Source: Telmatospirillum sp.
GTDB lineage: Bacteria > Pseudomonadota > Alphaproteobacteria > Rhodospirillales > Magnetospirillaceae
Assembly (NCBI GenBank): GCA_009712185.1
Contig: WASQ01000036.1
Location: 94,935 to 158,934 of the forward strand
Direction: 5' to 3'
DNA length: 64,000 nucleotides
Shown here: positions 37,115 through 46,511 of the stretch, one piece after another
Layout of the letters: the number at the start of each line of letters is the position of its first letter
Position numbering within the stretch: the first letter of the stretch is position 1
The notes under the pieces: generated by a model
Told to the model about the DNA's origin: nothing
Database searches by the model: none
The model's input: the letters and a program-made list of their open reading frames with translations, nothing else
Position numbers and translations under genes: made by a program

Positions 37115-37816
37115 ATGAAGGGCATGTCGACCAAATCCCTTCCTTCTCAACCGCTTCGCCGTCACCGCCGTTCCCGCGCGATGGACGAAGGCGGCACCCG
37201 GACCCTTCTCCTGGAGGCGGCCGGAACGGTTTTCGCGGAATGCGGTTTCGACCGCGCCACCGGGCGGGCCATCTGTGACCGGGCCTCGGTGAACCCGGCC
37301 GCGATCAACTACCATTTCGGCGGAATGGAGGAACTTTATCTCGCCGTTCTGATAGAGGCGCACCAACGGCTGGTGACCGAGGAAACGCTGTCGGAAGTGG
37401 CCGCAGCCGCCTTTCCTCCGACCGACAAGCTGCGCATCGTGATCAGTTATTTCGTGCGAGCCGCCTTCGGCGCCGGGGACAACGCATGGGCGTTCCGGGT
37501 CCTCGGCCGGGAGATCATCATGCCGACCCCGATGTTCGAGGCATTGCGCGTGCGCGAGATCATGCCGAAGATCGGACATGTCCGTCAGATCGTCGCCCAG
37601 CTCATGGAGCTCCCCGAGGACCATCCCGCGGTGACGCGTAGCTTTGTCAGCACGATGGCCCCCTGCATGATGATGCTGATTGCCGATCATGAGATTTTCG
37701 GGAATCTGTTTCCCCGGATCGCGGGGGGAGCCGGAGACGGGCTGGATCCGCTGATCGATCACCTCCTGCGGTTCGCACTTGCCGGTCTGGAGGTCGCGAA
37801 ACGGGCGGCGATGTGA
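37115..37816 (+). CDS. TetR-family regulator, close paralogue of the 7141..7893 protein
   Basis: TRTLLLEAAGTVFAECGFDRATGRAICDRASVNPAAINYHFGGMEELYLAVLIEAHQRLVTEETLS; near-identical HTH to the first. Confidence 0.85.
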   Translation: MKGMSTKSLPSQPLRRHRRSRAMDEGGTRTLLLEAAGTVFAECGFDRATGRAICDRASVNPAAINYHFGGMEELYLAVLIEAHQRLVTEETLSEVAAAAFPPTDKLRIVISYFVRAAFGAGDNAWAFRVLGREIIMPTPMFEALRVREIMPKIGHVRQIVAQLMELPEDHPAVTRSFVSTMAPCMMMLIADHEIFGNLFPRIAGGAGDGLDPLIDHLLRFALAGLEVAKRAAM

Positions 37817-37914
37817 CCGCTGCCTCCGGTCCCGGCCCGGTTTCTCCGGTGGCTCTTGCGGGGTGATCAAGGGGTTTCCGCCCGGAATGCGGAAGCGGAC
37901 GGTTTTGAGGAGCA

Positions 37915-39168
37915 TCATGCGTCCTCCGGAATGGATTTACCGTACCCCTTGACCAGCAGCATCCGGGTCAGCGGCATGGCGAGCGCCGTGGTGACCAGGG
38001 CCATCGCGATCAGCACGGAAAACATGGCATTTGAGATCAATCCGGCGGCCAGGAAGATGGACAGGACGGCCAGTTCCATCATCCCCTTGGCCTGCATAAC
38101 CGCGCCAAGGGCCAGGCTGTCGCGCCAGGACATCCCGATCCGCCGGGCCGGGAGGGTCGTTCCGGCAAATTTTCCGGCAATCGCGGCGACCGTCGTGACG
38201 ACGAAGATATCCCCGAACCCCGGTGCCGAAAAATCAAGAGAGACCTTGAGGCCGACGGAAATGAAAAAGAAGGGGGTCAGCAGCAACACGGTGACATGCT
38301 CGATCCGGTCCAGAACCGCCGCGCGGACGTGATCCGGCAAGATTGCGCCGGCGACGAAAGCACCCAGCAGGTAGTGCAATCCAAGGAATTCGGTGGCACC
38401 GGCCGAAGCCAGTGCAAAGGCCACGACGCCGACCAGAATGCCATTGCGGCTGGTCTCGTCGTCGCGGTCGGGAAACAGGCGCCGCAACAGCGGTCGCGCG
38501 CCGCAGAACATCGTTACAAGGTAGAGCGCGCCGAACAGCAGAATGACGAGCGGGGAGTTGCTGGCTCCCTCACGACTGCCGGTTCCGGCCAGGGCGCCGC
38601 TGACCAGCAGCCAAAGCACGGCATCGTTGATCGCGGCCAACCCGAGACTCCACTGACCGACGGGGAGGCGGATCAGATCAAGTTCCCGGAGAATGGCCCC
38701 CAGGACAGGCAAGGCGGTGACGCTTAACGCCACAGCCGTGCAGAGAACAAAGCGCGCCTGCCCTCCCCCGCCTTGCGCGGCGAGCGGATGAACCTCGCAG
38801 ATCCACAGAGCCGCCGCGGTCCCGAAGCAGAAAGGCACGAGAACGCTGCACACCCCGATCAGTGCAAGTCCGCTGTGAGCTCCCCGGTAATGTCCGAGAT
38901 CGAGATGCAGTCCGGTGATCAGGGCGAAAAAGAAAATCGAGAACGACGACAGATGCGCGATCTGATCCCGGATCGGAGTGGGAAGCAGATGTTCCTGAAG
39001 TTCGGGGAGGACGAAACCCAGGCCGGAAGGGCCCAGGATAATTCCCAGCAGGATCTGGACGACAGCGCAGGGGATGGCGCTCTTCAACCGGCCCAGATGC
39101 CAGATCGCATAAGGCAGAACCACGATGCAGAACAGATTGAAGAGGGACAAAAGATCATGCGACATCAA
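37915..39168 (-). CDS. Cation:proton antiporter (CPA2/KefB-like)
   Basis: Multi-TM; LLGIILGPSGLGFVLPEL, TGLHLDLGHYRG, FFFISVGLKVSLD, AKGMMELAVLSIFLAAG. Confidence 0.85.
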   Translation of the reverse strand: MMSHDLLSLFNLFCIVVLPYAIWHLGRLKSAIPCAVVQILLGIILGPSGLGFVLPELQEHLLPTPIRDQIAHLSSFSIFFFALITGLHLDLGHYRGAHSGLALIGVCSVLVPFCFGTAAALWICEVHPLAAQGGGGQARFVLCTAVALSVTALPVLGAILRELDLIRLPVGQWSLGLAAINDAVLWLLVSGALAGTGSREGASNSPLVILLFGALYLVTMFCGARPLLRRLFPDRDDETSRNGILVGVVAFALASAGATEFLGLHYLLGAFVAGAILPDHVRAAVLDRIEHVTVLLLTPFFFISVGLKVSLDFSAPGFGDIFVVTTVAAIAGKFAGTTLPARRIGMSWRDSLALGAVMQAKGMMELAVLSIFLAAGLISNAMFSVLIAMALVTTALAMPLTRMLLVKGYGKSIPEDA

Positions 39169-39390
39169 TGAACCTCATCTCAATCGGGGGTGCCGGTCGG
39201 AAGATCTGCCCGAACTTAGTCTGTTCGGGATCGGCGTTTGATATCAGGCTGTCTCTTGCATCGGTCGTTCCTGAAAAAGCTTGATTCAGGCCACAAATAG
39301 CGCGATTTGCCGTTTACCAGGGGGAACCGCGAGGACCCTGGAGCCACGGGATAACCTGTATGGCGGTATATATTGCCGGTTGCAAACGAG

Positions 39391-39406
39391 TCAAATTTAA
39401 ATTTGA
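39391..39406. promoter_or_regulatory. Perfect 16-bp palindrome TCAAATTTAAATTTGA
   Basis: Self-complementary sequence read directly; shares TCAAAT half-site with the TetR-proximal repeats. Confidence 0.5.
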
Positions 39407-39691
39407 AATACAACTTTTATTCATAGCGGGGCGACATCGTTATGACCGCGCACATATGCCCTAGGTCCCGACAGGTCGCAGGGGATGGGAGCAGCGGTCC
39501 AATGGTCCTAGGCCCATTGCCGGAAACCGGAGAAAATTGCGAAAGGGAACGGGGGATGTCTGATCGCGTTCCAAATGAAAAATGCCGCATATTTTTAGCG
39601 GCTTATCCGGCCGGCTCCGGCTGATCCAGGGCTGGTGGATCCTCCCTCACGAACCTGTTGACCGCCCCGTTGATGTTTCCACCATGTTCTC

Positions 39692-39913
39692 ATGGTGTGC
39701 CGATGGAAACATGGTCGCCCGCTATCCCGAGCCGGTTTCGTCAAGGTGGACGAAACGGAAATTGCATACCGCGCCAAGGACGATCCGGTGGACGGTGGGC
39801 AAGGCCGCGGCCATACCGGCAAGTTGCTGGTGACAGGGGCCATGAGCTTTCCGACGACGGGCACACCCCCGCTCTGTCCGTATCCGTCACGCTTCATGTC
39901 AGGACTTTATTGA
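39692..39913 (+). pseudogene. Possible fragment of a DDE transposase (IS1595/ISXO2-like)
   Basis: VKVDETEIAYRAKDDPVDGGQGRGHTGKLLVTGA resembles the catalytic-domain start of IS1595-type transposases; frame broken on both sides. Confidence 0.4.
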
Positions 39914-41009
39914 CTTACATGCGTGAAGGGATGCCGTTAGTCCTTCCCTTTGAGGGTGAGCACGGGGCATATGACGAAGCAACTCTGGCTGTTTCCGATC
40001 CTTTGCACCGGGCTTTTTGGGTGCGGCACGTCCATCTATTCCGACCCGATCGGCCCAGGCGAATTCAGCATTAGGGGAATTTCTCCCGGTGGCATGTGAG
40101 GCGAATTCGTCGACACAACGCCATCGTCAGAGGCGGCGAAGGAGGAAGCAGAAAATCGCTGCCCCGCCGGGTATGACAAGACGGACGAGATGTCAGGGGC
40201 TTTCTTTGAAGGCAAATTCATCGAGTGGCGCATCCGATGCCGCGTCCAATATCTGGGCCACATTCACTAGCTAAGAAGCGGTCTGAGCCTCATCTGACTT
40301 GGAGCGCTCCATTTTGAAATACCAGAACCAAGGAGATAAACCACTATTTACATAATAAAAAAGATTGAAATTTATCTATGTTATGATGAAAAATATTCTT
40401 AATTTAATATTAATATTATAAAATTTCCAAAAAATGTATGATTAAATTGTATCAAGCTATTTTTTGTCAACAATATTATAATATTTATGTATAATTGTCC
40501 GATGGCCGTTCGTAAAAATTCTCATAATATCGTGATGTTTCGGGCTGGACCGGTCTTTCAGTTCTGAATTGGTCTGTTGCCGTCCTGGTTTGTATTCTCG
40601 ATTGAGGGTTCTATGTCCGGTATCGCACCTTGGGCGCCGTAACGCGGTGTTCGGACGCGGGGCGGCTGTCCTTTTTTCCGGTCGGACGATCGAAGTGGGT
40701 CCCCGTTCCCAGCCTGCGATGCCCGTTCTACCCAGAGTTCCAGAAACCGGTTTTCCAAGAGTTCCAGGCCTATAACCCCAGGTCGAATAGTGTTTGTTCC
40801 GCAAGGAATGGCGCCGGGACAGGCTTCATCCGGCCTAATCCAACCCAAAGAAGTTGGCGTACTTACGCTAAACCATCTATGGGATGGAATTGCGCCCATA
40901 GGTAGATATTGCCTAGTAGAAAAAGTATTGTGCGTAACCAATTTTAAAGACTTTCGGCGTCATGATGCGCCTCAGTTGATCGTAATATGAGCCCAGAACG
41001 GGGGGTCGT

Positions 41010-41834
41010 ATGCCAGTTATCTCGACGAATAACGCAGCTAACTCTGCGTTGAATTATCTGAATCAGAACTCCTCGCACGAGACCAATCTCCTGTCCAAAC
41101 TGGCATCGGGATCACGGATCGTGCAGGCGTCGGACGACGCTGCCGGACTTGCCATCGGCACGCAGTTGACCGCCAGCGCCGTGGTCTATGAGCAGGATCA
41201 GACCAACGTGCAACAGGGCACGGCCATCCTGCAGTCGACCGACGGTGCCCTGGCGCAGATCAGCAATGTGCTGCAGCGCATGATGGCGCTGGCGACCGAG
41301 GCCGCGTCCGGTCAGGTCACCAACAGCCAGCGCAGCCAGGACATCAATACGGAATACACGCAGCTCAAGAGCGAGATCACCAGCATCGTCGGCAGCACGA
41401 CTTATGCCGGTCAGACCCTGTTGTCAGGCTCGTTCCTGTCCAATGTGAAGTTCCTGGTCGGCACCCTGTCCACCAACTTCATCACCATTTCGGTGGCCTC
41501 CATCTCCGTGAGCACCCTGCTGGGGACATCCTCCACGGTCAGCACGGCCGCCACCGCGCTTACTGCGATCAACAAGATCAATTCGGCCATCAATACGGTG
41601 ACCCAGAGCCGCGCCAAGATCGGCGCCTACGAATCGCAGTTCAGTTTCAGCAGCCAGGATATCTCCACCAACATCCAGAACATCACCTCGGCCGCCTCGG
41701 TGATCATGGATGCCGACGTTGCGCAGGTGAAGTCGACCCTGTCGGCCACGGACGTGAAGACCCAGGCATCGGTCGCCGCCTTGACGCAGGCATCCCAGTT
41801 GCCACAGGAACTGCTCCGGCTGCTGCAGTCGTAA
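41010..41834 (+). CDS. Flagellin (short, 274 aa)
   Basis: NSALNYLNQNSSHETNLLSKLASGSRIVQASDDAAGLAIGTQ and C-terminal DADVAQVKSTLSATDVKTQASVAALTQASQLPQELLRLLQS. Confidence 0.9.
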   Translation: MPVISTNNAANSALNYLNQNSSHETNLLSKLASGSRIVQASDDAAGLAIGTQLTASAVVYEQDQTNVQQGTAILQSTDGALAQISNVLQRMMALATEAASGQVTNSQRSQDINTEYTQLKSEITSIVGSTTYAGQTLLSGSFLSNVKFLVGTLSTNFITISVASISVSTLLGTSSTVSTAATALTAINKINSAINTVTQSRAKIGAYESQFSFSSQDISTNIQNITSAASVIMDADVAQVKSTLSATDVKTQASVAALTQASQLPQELLRLLQS

Positions 41835-41883
41835 CGGGGCGGGTCGGCCTTCCCCCCCCCGCCGACCGCCTGAGCCATTTCAG

Positions 41884-41914
41884 CGGCCCGTCCCTCGACG
41901 GGCCGTCTTTCTTT
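41884..41914 (+). terminator. Rho-independent terminator downstream of flagellin
   Basis: CGGCCCGTC-cctc-GACGGGCCG followed by TCTTTCTTTT. Confidence 0.85.
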
Positions 41915-42006
41915 TACCAACTGGTATGAAATCGTTTACCGCCGGGCGTCCGGCCGGATGAGGGATGCGCTGACCGGCTCCGATCTGCACGGGTTAACGC
42001 GCGCCC

Positions 42007-42762
42007 CTAAAAAAGTCCCCGGCCATCCCATAGCAGCTTGAGGCCGACAGCGATCAACAGCACATAGATCAGGGTGAAAAAGCGTTCGGCCGGAACCTTG
42101 CGGACAAGAATGACGCCGGCCCAGGTCGACGCAATGGCCAGGGGAAAGAGGGCGAATGACGTCATCAGGCTGCCACGGTCAAGCTGGCCCAGAGCAATGA
42201 AAAAGGGAAGCTTGACCCAGTTCATGATGGCGAAGAACAGGATACCGGTGCCGACAAACAGCTCCTTCGGCAGTCGCTGGGGGATCACATAAACCTGAAA
42301 CGGAGGGGCGCCGGCGTTGGCGATCATGCTGGTAAATCCCGATATCCCGCCCCACAGCAAACCGGCGGGAATGCCGGCGCGTACCGCCGTGCGCCCCCCT
42401 CCCCGGCGTTCGATCAGAAGCCGGCGTCCGCCGAACGTGACAGAGATCACCCCGACGGCAAAGGCGATGGCGGCATCCGAGACCCTGGCCGCGAACACAT
42501 ATCCCAAAACGATTCCGATTATCGCCCCGGGCAAGAGAATCGCCATGTTCCGGCGATCCCATTCCCGACGGTAGACCCAGACACCGACGGCATCCTGGAC
42601 GATCAGGATGGGGAGAATGATGGACGCGCCATGGATCGGCGGAATCACCAAGGCCAAAAGCGGCATGGAGAGCATGCCAAATCCGGTAAATCCGCCTTTT
42701 GACAGTCCTAACAGGATCACCGCCGGAACGGCGACAGCATAAAACATCGGATCGGAAATCAT
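42007..42762 (-). CDS. TauE/SafE family sulfite exporter-like permease
   Basis: AVPAVILLGLSKGGFTGFGMLSMPLLALVIPPIHGASIILPILIVQDAVGVWVYRREWD. Confidence 0.85.
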   Translation of the reverse strand: MISDPMFYAVAVPAVILLGLSKGGFTGFGMLSMPLLALVIPPIHGASIILPILIVQDAVGVWVYRREWDRRNMAILLPGAIIGIVLGYVFAARVSDAAIAFAVGVISVTFGGRRLLIERRGGGRTAVRAGIPAGLLWGGISGFTSMIANAGAPPFQVYVIPQRLPKELFVGTGILFFAIMNWVKLPFFIALGQLDRGSLMTSFALFPLAIASTWAGVILVRKVPAERFFTLIYVLLIAVGLKLLWDGRGLF

Positions 42763-42782
42763 GGGGTGGTCCCTGAAAGGTC

Positions 42783-45164
42783 TTAGGAAACCTCAACCGG
42801 AATGGAATCCCGGATAAACCGGACAAGTTCATCGGCAGGCAGCGGACGTGCGAAAAGAAAGCCTTGAGCCTGTTTACAGTTTTCATGGCGGAGGAAACGC
42901 AACTGTCGGATATCTTCCACGCCTTCGGCCACGGTTTCGAGGCCGAAACTGCGTGCGAGCTGGATGATCGCGCGAACGATGGCCGCGTCCTCCGTGTCCA
43001 TATGCAGATTGCGCACGAAGGACTGGTCGATTTTCAATTTGTCGACGTGGAAACGTTTCAGATAGGCGAGATTGGCATATCCGGTCCCGAAATCGTCAAT
43101 GGTGAATCTCACCCCCCTGGCGCGCAGCTTCTCGACCGTTGACATGACGGCCTGGGCATTCTCGATCAGCATGGTTTCGGTCAGTTCCAGCTCCAGCCGG
43201 TCCGGTGTCAGGCCCGCGGCATCAAGAGCATCGAGAACCGTCTCCTCCAGATTGCCGCGGCGAAACTGCATCGCGGACAGATTGACGGTCATCGAAATCT
43301 GTGGAAGACCTGCGACCTGCCAGCTTTTTGCCTGCAAACAGGCCTCCCGCAGGACCCACGCGCCCATGGGCACGATCAGACCGGTGTTTTCCGCCACCGG
43401 GATGAAGGTGGACGGTCCGACCAGACCATGCCCGGGGCGGCGCCAGCGGACCAGGGCCTCGACGCCGACCAGCCCGCCTGTCCCAAGGTCGATCTGCGGC
43501 TGGTAATGCAGCTCGAATTCATGGCGATCGAGAGCGTGACGCAGGGCAGAGCGGAGGCCGAACTGAACGACGGTTTCGATGTTCATCTGCTCCGAAAAGA
43601 AGCGATGCGCATTCCGGCCCGATTCCTTGGCGTGGTACATGGCCGTGTCGGCCTTCTTCAACAGCTCCTCGAAGCCCATGCCGTCATCGGGGCTCACCGC
43701 AATCCCGATCGATGCCGAGATAAAGATCTCGTGACCCTCCACCATCACCGGGCGAGACAGGGATTCCAGGATTTTTTCCGCCACGGCAATGATCGCCTGG
43801 CTGTCCCGGACCTCGGATAGAACCACCAGGAATTCATCCCCGCCATGGCGGCTGACACTGTCGGTGTCGCGCACAGAGGTGAGCAGACGTCCGGCGACTT
43901 CCCGCAGAACACTGTCGCCGGCCGAATGTCCGAGCGAATCGTTGACGGCCTTGAAATGATCCAGATCGACGAACAGCAGAGCCGTCTTGGTGCGCGAACG
44001 CGTGGCGCGCGCCACCGATTGCAGCAGCCGGTCCTCCACCAGAAGCCGGTTGGGCAGCCCTGTCAGAAGATCGTGATGCGCGAGAAATTCGATGTGCGCC
44101 GCTGTGCGCCGCCGCTCGGTGATATCGACGATCACGCCCACCAATCCCAGGGGCTCGCCCTCTCCCCCCGTCAGTTGTCGTCCGCTGAGATGCCCCCAGA
44201 ACTCGCTGCCGTCGGCCCTGACATACCGGCGTTCCGTACTGATGACCGGCGTCCGTCCGTGGATCAGGGACAGCATATGATCGCGGCTGACGGCCCGTTC
44301 GGAAACATGCACCAGTTCGGGGTAGTCAATGCCCGCCAGGGCGTCCGGCGAGCGGCCGAACATGTCCGCCATGCTCCGGTTAGCCTGGGTGATCACGCCG
44401 TCGAGATTGACAAAAAAGATCGCGGCATGGGTGGTGTCGAAGATAAGGCGCAACTCGGCTTCCCGCCCCCGCAGCTCCGAGGTTCGGGCGACCACTGTCC
44501 GGCTCAAGGTCTCGGCGACGGCCTCACCATCCAGGGACAGGACCGAAATGGCAAGCGCGATATCCGCACCAGCCCAGAGAAGATAATAGGAGGCCTGCCA
44601 GAAAACGCTGGTCGTCAAATAGGCGTCCTGTTGCGTGTAGTAAAGCGCGGCGACGGTCCTGGCCAGCAGCATGGCGCCGCAGCACCAGGCGATGATCTCG
44701 AGAATCGCCAGTCCCCGCGACGGATGCCCTCGCCTCGTTCGCCTGATGGCAAACGCCGCGTCGAGGTAGATCGGGACCCGCAGGGCCGCGATGAAGGAGA
44801 TCCGTTCATTCAGACTGTAATCAAATTGGAAAAAGGAGATGTAACAGGATATCAGCAGGAGAATAGCCGCGACATAAAGCGGGACAGGCGGCTGGCGGCC
44901 GCTCAGCCGGCAGCAGCCAAGGTGCAGCCCGATCGCGGAATGCAGCATCAGAAGATTTCCGACCACCGTCGCCCCGGGCTGGCGGTCGACAGCCCCCATC
45001 AGGGCGATGATCTGGCCGCGGCCGGCGCAACCGGCAGCCGCCGCGAACAGCCAGGAACGCCCCCGGCTTCCGTCGGACGGGCCGTGACTGGCAATGATGA
45101 GCGCACTGGTCAGCGATGCAACCGCCGCGGAGAACGCCAATGTGCCGATATCGATCCGGAGCAT
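42783..45164 (-). CDS. Membrane PAS-GGDEF-EAL protein (c-di-GMP turnover)
   Basis: N-terminal TM segments, PAS, SRHGGDEFLVVL, VGVEALVRWRRP, DDFGTGYANLAYLKRF. Confidence 0.95.
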   Translation of the reverse strand: MLRIDIGTLAFSAAVASLTSALIIASHGPSDGSRGRSWLFAAAAGCAGRGQIIALMGAVDRQPGATVVGNLLMLHSAIGLHLGCCRLSGRQPPVPLYVAAILLLISCYISFFQFDYSLNERISFIAALRVPIYLDAAFAIRRTRRGHPSRGLAILEIIAWCCGAMLLARTVAALYYTQQDAYLTTSVFWQASYYLLWAGADIALAISVLSLDGEAVAETLSRTVVARTSELRGREAELRLIFDTTHAAIFFVNLDGVITQANRSMADMFGRSPDALAGIDYPELVHVSERAVSRDHMLSLIHGRTPVISTERRYVRADGSEFWGHLSGRQLTGGEGEPLGLVGVIVDITERRRTAAHIEFLAHHDLLTGLPNRLLVEDRLLQSVARATRSRTKTALLFVDLDHFKAVNDSLGHSAGDSVLREVAGRLLTSVRDTDSVSRHGGDEFLVVLSEVRDSQAIIAVAEKILESLSRPVMVEGHEIFISASIGIAVSPDDGMGFEELLKKADTAMYHAKESGRNAHRFFSEQMNIETVVQFGLRSALRHALDRHEFELHYQPQIDLGTGGLVGVEALVRWRRPGHGLVGPSTFIPVAENTGLIVPMGAWVLREACLQAKSWQVAGLPQISMTVNLSAMQFRRGNLEETVLDALDAAGLTPDRLELELTETMLIENAQAVMSTVEKLRARGVRFTIDDFGTGYANLAYLKRFHVDKLKIDQSFVRNLHMDTEDAAIVRAIIQLARSFGLETVAEGVEDIRQLRFLRHENCKQAQGFLFARPLPADELVRFIRDSIPVEVS

Positions 45165-45431
45165 GTCACCTTGCAGGGAGGGGAGTTCCCGGAAAAGCCT
45201 GGGGGGCGCTCCCGCCTTCCTTCTGGACTGTGCCGATTTCTATTATGAATACAACAAATTTCTTTTAGAGATGTTTGTTATCTACTGCATCTGTCGGGCG
45301 TTCTTCGATCAGATTGTGCCGCCAATTGCAACATTTGTAACATGGTTTCCGTGCCTCCAAAAAACGACGTCCGATCCCGGCCCTCGCCGATCGGAACCGA
45401 TCCGGTCCCGCCCGGCGAGGGACAAAAAGAT

Positions 45432-45471
45432 CCTCTTGCACTGACTCATCTGAATGAGTCAGTGCAAGAGG
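45432..45471 (-). terminator. 18-bp perfect hairpin with downstream T-run on the minus strand
   Basis: CCTCTTGCACTGACTCAT-ctga-ATGAGTCAGTGCAAGAGG; minus strand continues ATCTTTTTG. Confidence 0.6.
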
Positions 45472-45586
45472 CGAAGTTTCTCCGATTGCATCTTGTGCCG
45501 ACAGCCTATCCCGGGTGGCGTGAAGCGGTATATGATGATTGAATAGCAACAAAGCAATTTACCCTAAGGTTGACCACGGAGCGGCC

Positions 45587-45937
45587 ATGGCGTTCGATCG
45601 CGACATCTCCGACGTGAAGAATTGGATGAACATGTTCCGGTGGATGGTCAAGCTGATCCGGGACGACTACGGGATCGCCGAGGAAAAATTGACACGCCAT
45701 GCCCATATCGAGACTGACATCGGTCTCGGATTGGAGCAGACGGAGGAGGTTCTGGAGATCGTTTCGTCCTCCTTTTCTATCCGCTTCCCCCCAGGGACTC
45801 TCGATGAACTCGTCAAGTTCGAGGAAATGTGCATGCTGGCGGCCTGGCTGCACGGACTCTACAAACAGCCGGAATTTCTGGGGGCGGATTATGTCGAGAA
45901 AGCGATGGCTTTGAACCCGCGCGCTCAGAAGGATTGA
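45587..45937 (+). CDS. DUF1493 family protein (acyl-carrier-like)
   Basis: LIRDDYGIAEEKLTRHAHIETDIGLGLEQTEEVLEIVSSSFSIRF. Confidence 0.65.
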   Translation: MAFDRDISDVKNWMNMFRWMVKLIRDDYGIAEEKLTRHAHIETDIGLGLEQTEEVLEIVSSSFSIRFPPGTLDELVKFEEMCMLAAWLHGLYKQPEFLGADYVEKAMALNPRAQKD

Positions 45938-45967
45938 ATATCCGGAAGGGCCGCCGGCTCCCCGGTC

Positions 45968-46264
45968 TCAGCGCAGGTAGGTCGACACCAGGGCGCTGAG
46001 ACGGTCGTGAACTTTTTCATAGCAGGTCGCGCGGGCATTGACGTCCGGCAGAGCCTTGCAATTTGCCCATTCTTTTTCCGTGTCGGCGTAGGCGGTTTGC
46101 GCCTTGCCCTTAAGTTGCGCTATTCCAGCCTGACCGGCGGGAGAGGCCGCGATCGTCTTCAGCTTTTCGACCAGATCCTGAGGCTGTTGCTGGGCTGTGG
46201 ACGGGCTGCTCGTGGCGAGGGCAGCGAGGACAGGGGCCAGAATAAGGCCTGAAGAGATGCGCAT
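45968..46264 (-). CDS. Secreted hypothetical protein
   Basis: Signal peptide MRISSGLILAPVLAALATSSPSTAQ; two Cys in mature region. Confidence 0.65.
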   Translation of the reverse strand: MRISSGLILAPVLAALATSSPSTAQQQPQDLVEKLKTIAASPAGQAGIAQLKGKAQTAYADTEKEWANCKALPDVNARATCYEKVHDRLSALVSTYLR

Positions 46265-46289
46265 AACGTCACTCCGTGCTTGAGCGGTC

Positions 46290-46511
46290 TCAGCGGCCCG
46301 ACGCCAAAGCAAGCGCCTGGGCGAGATTGAGAAGCTGATCGGTGGACAAAAGCTTGCCGTCGACCTGATGGGCGCGGCCGGCGGCATAGACCTGATGGCC
46401 GAGCCGCCGCAAGAGACGCACCGCCTCGAACACAGTCTGCTCCTCGGCCCGCGAACGGCGATGCCGTTGCCTGGGGGTCTCGAACAGAGCCAATTGGTTG
46501 TCGTCCCTCAT
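46290..46511 (-). CDS. Small hypothetical protein
   Basis: 73 aa; MRDDNQLALFETPRQRHRRSRAEEQTVFEAVRLLRRLGHQVYAAGR. Confidence 0.5.
   Translation of the reverse strand: MRDDNQLALFETPRQRHRRSRAEEQTVFEAVRLLRRLGHQVYAAGRAHQVDGKLLSTDQLLNLAQALALASGR

Noticed and set aside
40457-40990. Overlapping ORFs around 40.46-40.99 kb as a novel gene
   Set aside because: Competing short frames on both strands, no domain pattern and no clear start context; cannot be supported.
45094-45552. Small ORFs spanning the 45432..45471 hairpin
   Set aside because: Overlap a perfect inverted repeat in a divergent intergenic region and lack ribosome-binding context or recognisable protein features.
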